A stretch of DNA of 64,000 nt, from positions 187,772-251,771 of the forward strand of contig NW_006920414.1 of assembly GCF_000344685.1 (NCBI RefSeq), given 5' to 3'. Positions within the stretch are counted from its first letter, which is position 1. Every line of letters starts with the position of its first letter. The DNA comes from Gloeophyllum trabeum ATCC 11539. Its lineage: Eukaryota; Basidiomycota; Agaricomycetes; Gloeophyllales; Gloeophyllaceae. Positions 60,250 to 64,000 of the stretch are shown piece after piece. The position numbers were made by a program, and so were the translations under genes. The notes beneath the pieces are model-generated. The model saw only the letters and a list, made by a program, of their open reading frames with translations. It did not search any database and was not told where the DNA came from.

Positions 60250-62454
60250 TCACGACTCATCGATATCCCTCGGTCTAAAGCTCCAGAACTCCATGACGGT
60301 CTTGCCCGCGCGCTTGCACATAATCGCACAGACGTCCTTCCTGAACGCAACCTTCCACACGCACTCGCATGGGTCACTCAGCTCGCGGATGGGCTTGCCC
60401 GTCTTCATCTCGAACAGGCGAACCCGGCCGTCGTTGCCGCCCGTTACCAGGAGGTTGTCGTTGAACTGCAGGGCGGTGACGGATGAGTCGTGCGCGTTGA
60501 TGCGGTGTTGAATCGCAAACGTCGGGTTGCTGCCCGTGGCGGGCGGCGTCGGGGGTGTGATCGAGAATGTGATAACTCGACCGTCGGAGCCGCCTGTCGC
60601 GAGTAGGTTGCGCGAGAGCTGCAGTTGACAGACAAGGGCGGTATGGCCTTGGAGAAGTGCGATGCATTCACTGCGGGCGGAGTGGTAAGCTTGACAGACA
60701 AAAGTCAGGGACAAAAGAGCTCACCCAGTGGATGCATCCCAAACGCGAACTGATGTATCTAATCCGCCCGAGGCTATCCTCACTCCGTCAAAGGCAACCG
60801 AATATATCTGATGGTAGTGCCCTCGCAGGACGTACAGGCATTCACCTGTATCGATATTCCACAGCTATGCAATACAGAAATCGTCAACCATGCCCTGTGA
60901 TGAGTAGACAGTAAATCAACGCACCCTACAGGTGCAGTCGTAACTCCCGCTGACCACTTTATTCCCATAGACGTCCAAACACCGGACACTCTGCTGATGC
61001 CCTTGCAGAACTCTGAGCATTCTGCCCCGTTGGACATCCCAGACACGCAGTGTGCAATCTCGGGAGCCAGAAACAGCGATCGGGCGGTGATGCAACACCT
61101 TGATGCAGCGGATAGTGGACGTATGGCCATGGAGAACATATATGCAGTATCTGAGCAAGCAAGTTAGGCGTACATATATTACTCGAAGATAATGTATCTT
61201 ACCCAGTCTTAGCATCCCACACCCGTACAACCTTGTCACAGCCTCCACTGACCACAAGCGCATTCGCCTGCCCCCATCCCTCCGACGCCGAGAGCACATC
61301 ACTGAGCTTCGGCTCCTCCTCCTCTTCATCGTCTCTAGGCCTGTTCACATTATCCAGCCCCAACGCGCTCCTCAAACTCGGTGGCACGAACTGATCCAAG
61401 CCTGGTCTCCCGCTCCTCATCCCGTCTCCAGCCCCAACGCCCATCCCCTCCGCCGTGTCTCTTCGACTCTCCTCCTCACCCTCCCACCGGCCGCGCGGGT
61501 CGCTCTCCCTCTCCGCGGGCCCGCCCCAGCGCCCGCCGCGGCTCACGAGGTTCACTGCCCACACGCCCGACTCATGCCCGATGAGCGTGCGGGAGAGCAT
61601 CCCCGTCTTCGCGCTGAAGACGTAGATCCGGCTATTCGCCAGGCCGACGACGACCCACTCGAGGTCCATCGCTACAGAAGTGACAACGCCATTGTCCGGG
61701 GTAGCAATGGGGATTCTATGGGCACGAAGGAGGTGTCCGCCACGTCGCCACGCCTTCACTAGGGATGAATGATCCATGAGTCTCGGGGAATAATAGTCAG
61801 GAGTCACTCACTCGTCGTATAGGCAACCTTGAAGTGTTTCCGGTACGCATACTGCGGCGGGGATAGATGCGGAGGCGGCGCTGATGACAAACCCGCTCTC
61901 AGAGACGTAAGATCATCTTCGTAGCTCTCACTCCTCGGGGCCCGTACTCTTCTATGATCCCTCGCATCCAACTCCGGCTGAAAATCATGCTCGTCGCACA
62001 TCCGTTTCCATATCCACTCATCCGCGAGCAGCCTGTTCCAATGTTTACTGACCTGGCTCGCCCTTGCCAGCGTCTTCGCATCCGTAATATAGCTGAGAAT
62101 ATGCAGCGCGATCTCTATAGGCAGGTCCCTCAGGAAATCCCTCTTCAACAGTGGGGCGATAGTGGTGGAGATGAACAGCAGCTCCGAGGCGTTGCACTCT
62201 CCGAGGATCGCCTGGAGGTATTGCAGTCTATCGGCCGGTCCGAGAGTACTAAACTCCTGCAGCGAGCTGAACGCGTATCGCGGGCACGTCTGCGTCGCAG
62301 AGACCAGGGATGACAGCGAGGGACGTGGGGAGGGCGCGGGTGTGGGAGGGGAGGCAATAGGCATGTACAGCGTAGAGTTCGACTCGCCTGCCATGGTGGC
62401 GGATGTCCAGGATGCGCTTCCGAGGTCTTCGGTGTCGTCGACGGGGCCGAACAT
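60250..62454 (-). CDS. F-box/WD40 protein, Cdc4/FBXW7-like SCF substrate receptor
   Basis: Substrate-binding subunit of an SCF ubiquitin ligase: the F-box docks on Skp1 and the WD40 propeller binds phosphodegrons. Exons (minus): 62454-61812, 61758-61203, 61150-60925, 60864-60725 and 60670-60250; 661 residues. Residues about 95-165 hold helices and the F-box, LKRDFLRDLPIEIALHILSY, then LARASQVSKHWNRLLADEW. Seven or eight WD repeats follow: IYVFSAKTGMLSRTLIGHE, CDKVVRVWDAKTG, YVLHGHTSTIRCIKVLHH, SRDCTLRVWDVQRG, LWNIDTGECLYVLRGHYHQ, LDTSVRVWDAST, LLQGHTALVCQLQLSRN and GNDGRVRLFEMKTG. An acidic insert of about 90 residues interrupts the second repeat. The assigned start is the ATG at 62454; the frame is open upstream without ATG. 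Whether it is Cdc4, Met30-like or another paralogue needs a tree. Confidence 0.88.
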
Positions 62455-62756
62455 GGTCTCCAGCACGCCGGATGCGACGTTGGTCGTCGCGGTTGAATGC
62501 GACAGTGAGCACGAATGGGCAGGTGTATAAATGCGGGTGTCCGGCAATTGCCGATTCACTTTGGCTCTAATCTACCTCCGCCCACGTTCCATTAATTTAC
62601 CACTTGTATCTTAGATGCTCTGGGCACATCATGGTATTGAGCATCAACCCCTTGGACTGGTCAACATCTACCAAATACACCATTGATAATTGATATACAA
62701 CAATGACTTCTTGTTATACAGAGTTTCTCTGATTTGCATTAACACCCTCGTAGGCC
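62455..62756. other. Intergenic, F-box gene promoter
   Basis: About 300 bp between two minus-strand genes. Nothing is recognised beyond the expected promoter of the F-box gene at the left. Confidence 0.4.
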
Positions 62757-64000
62757 TTAGGAGGCTATGAGAACCTAATAAATAGGAGTCAGCAACACGA
62801 TACGAGGGAATGGCTATGGTGGGACTCACGGCCGAGGGTGTCAACCCGAGATCTTTCAACGTTCGCGAAAAGTCTGCTTGAGAGAATTGTTTCCTGAACA
62901 CACAGGGTACGGCGACCGTCGGATCAACGCCCCAACAAAATATACCCCATCGGAACGCACCTAGGGAACGTCAAGGAGAACGTCACCGTATCAGCGTTCA
63001 CAGCCAGAGTTTGCCCAGCCAAATACTCCGCCACCTCTCTCAGCGCTGTGGCATCCTATCAGCTTCGCCCAAACATGTGTCAAGTTGTTAATCAACTCAC
63101 TAGCATCACTGGGCAAAGTCGTCGTATATGGCTGCCCACCGCTAGCCAGCCTGATCTGCAGCCTTGCCTCCTTATATTCCTTCTTCTCCCCCGGTGCAGC
63201 TGCGGGTTTGCTAGCTGCCGCCGGCGCAGCTTGTGGGACAGCTTTACCCTCCCTCGCAGCTTTCTCGGCTGCAGCTTTCGCTGCCCGTTCTCGCTTGTCC
63301 GCTTCAATCTGGGCTTTGATGGCGGCGCGAGCTTTGGCATCTTCCAATTTCTCTACATTACACGAAGGTGAGGAATGGTGGAAGAAAGGATTGGTATGCG
63401 CCTGGACGCACCTCTGCGTTTCGCTTCTGCCTCCTTAATTGCTTGCTTGGCTGCGAGGTCTTCTTTTATTTGGCCCATGTCCTGAAGGGATTGAATTTTC
63501 ACCTCTTACTCTCATGAATCTGGACTCACCTTGCCAGCTTTCCTGCGGATAGCATTATTGGCGGCCTCTGCCTTAGCGTCTTCAGCAGCCTTCCGTGCCC
63601 TCTTCTCCGCCATCTTCTTGCGGAGCTCCTCCAGCTTCTGCTTCTTCTCTTCTTCCGTCAAAGGTCTGATCTATCGGTGACACCCAACTTTAGCGAAAGA
63701 GGGGAATTTCTACACATGCTGTGGCACACCTCTTCCGTCGACTCCTCAAATTGATCGTGTCCGCTCTTCTCAGCATGGTAATTCGCAAGATCGACATTCT
63801 TGAACATCTTCCCGCATTGTATACATTTGATACTCTAGACTCCACAAACAAAACAGCAGCCTGATCTCAGCTTGTGATCTCCCAAATCAAAAATCACGTA
63901 CACTGCGCACCTTAGCCTCCACTGGAGCAAGAGCTTCCGCAGACCCCGACCCCGACGCGGCCACAGGCGCTACCTTCGCCTTTCCATAAGCAGCCTTCAG
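62757..64000 (-). CDS. UBX-domain protein, UBXN1/SAKS1-like (5' end beyond window)
   Basis: Cdc48/p97 cofactor that binds ubiquitinated clients. Visible exons (minus): 64000-63911 (continuing off the edge), 63834-63730, 63670-63530, 63481-63412, 63352-63101, 63045-62961, 62893-62830 and 62774-62757; 274 residues. In order: an Ala-rich linker, a C2H2-like finger (CIQCGKMFKNVDLANYHAEK then SGH), a long charged coiled coil (EEKKQKLEELRKKMAEKRAR, KARAAIKAQIEADKRERAAK), and the UBX fold (ARLQIRLASGGQPYTTTLPS, TLREVAEYLAGQ, FSLTFPRKQFSQADFSRTL), ending PSAVLIAS. The UBA domain expected at the N-terminus would lie right of the window. The last coding exon is only 18 bp. Confidence 0.87.

Overview
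The window is nuclear DNA of a filamentous basidiomycete, most likely an Agaricomycete. Genes carry many introns of about 50 bp with GT..AG ends, exons are often 20 to 200 bp, the sequence is GC-rich, and the proteins have the architectures usual for mushrooms and polypores. There are no bacterial-style operons. Gene models were spliced by eye; nearly all exon phases close, which is the main support for them.

Layout, left to right. 1-320: 3' end of a BTB/POZ-type gene. 502-1218: coiled-coil protein. 2403-3235: unrecognised four-exon gene. 3722-5353 (-) and 5562-7865 (+): EME1 and MUS81, the two subunits of one structure-specific endonuclease, head to head over a 208-bp shared promoter with two MluI-type ACGCGT boxes. 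About 8003-9100: a decayed copy of the family that dominates the middle of the window. 9286-10531 (-): ALG5. 12390-16558 (+): Doa4/USP8-like deubiquitinase. 16683-20364 (-): SNT2-like BAH/PHD chromatin reader. 20365-23641: no gene, but a 646-bp MITE with perfect 25-bp inverted ends and TA flanks. 23642-28054 (+): membrane hybrid histidine kinase.

28458-46815 holds five same-strand copies (A-E) of a gene for a protein with ankyrin-like repeats, two SEC-C-like cysteine motifs and a C-terminal MYND finger. Copies B and D are intact, A is a pseudogene, and C and E each carry one inactivating frameshift. Single genes sit between copies: an afadin/ADIP-like coiled-coil protein (32520-35370) and a 16-exon FAD phenol 2-monooxygenase (38275-40943, -). 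A frame-broken BTB gene (47240-47809, -) follows the array and is a paralogue of the one at position 1.

The right part has a gene-poor stretch with a tRNA-derived SINE-like unit and a GGGCTA/TAGCCC-rich patch (47.9-49.3 kb). Then come minus-strand genes: a calpain with a C-terminal ZZ finger (49369-52901), a conserved unknown protein (53756-55243), a TPR/J-domain co-chaperone (57723-59839), a Cdc4/FBXW7-like F-box WD40 protein (60250-62454) and a SAKS1-like UBX protein cut by the window edge (62757-64000). Several genes touch ubiquitin or protein quality control (USP, F-box/WD40, UBX, co-chaperone), but no functional cluster is implied beyond MUS81-EME1 and the Ank/SEC-C/MYND array.
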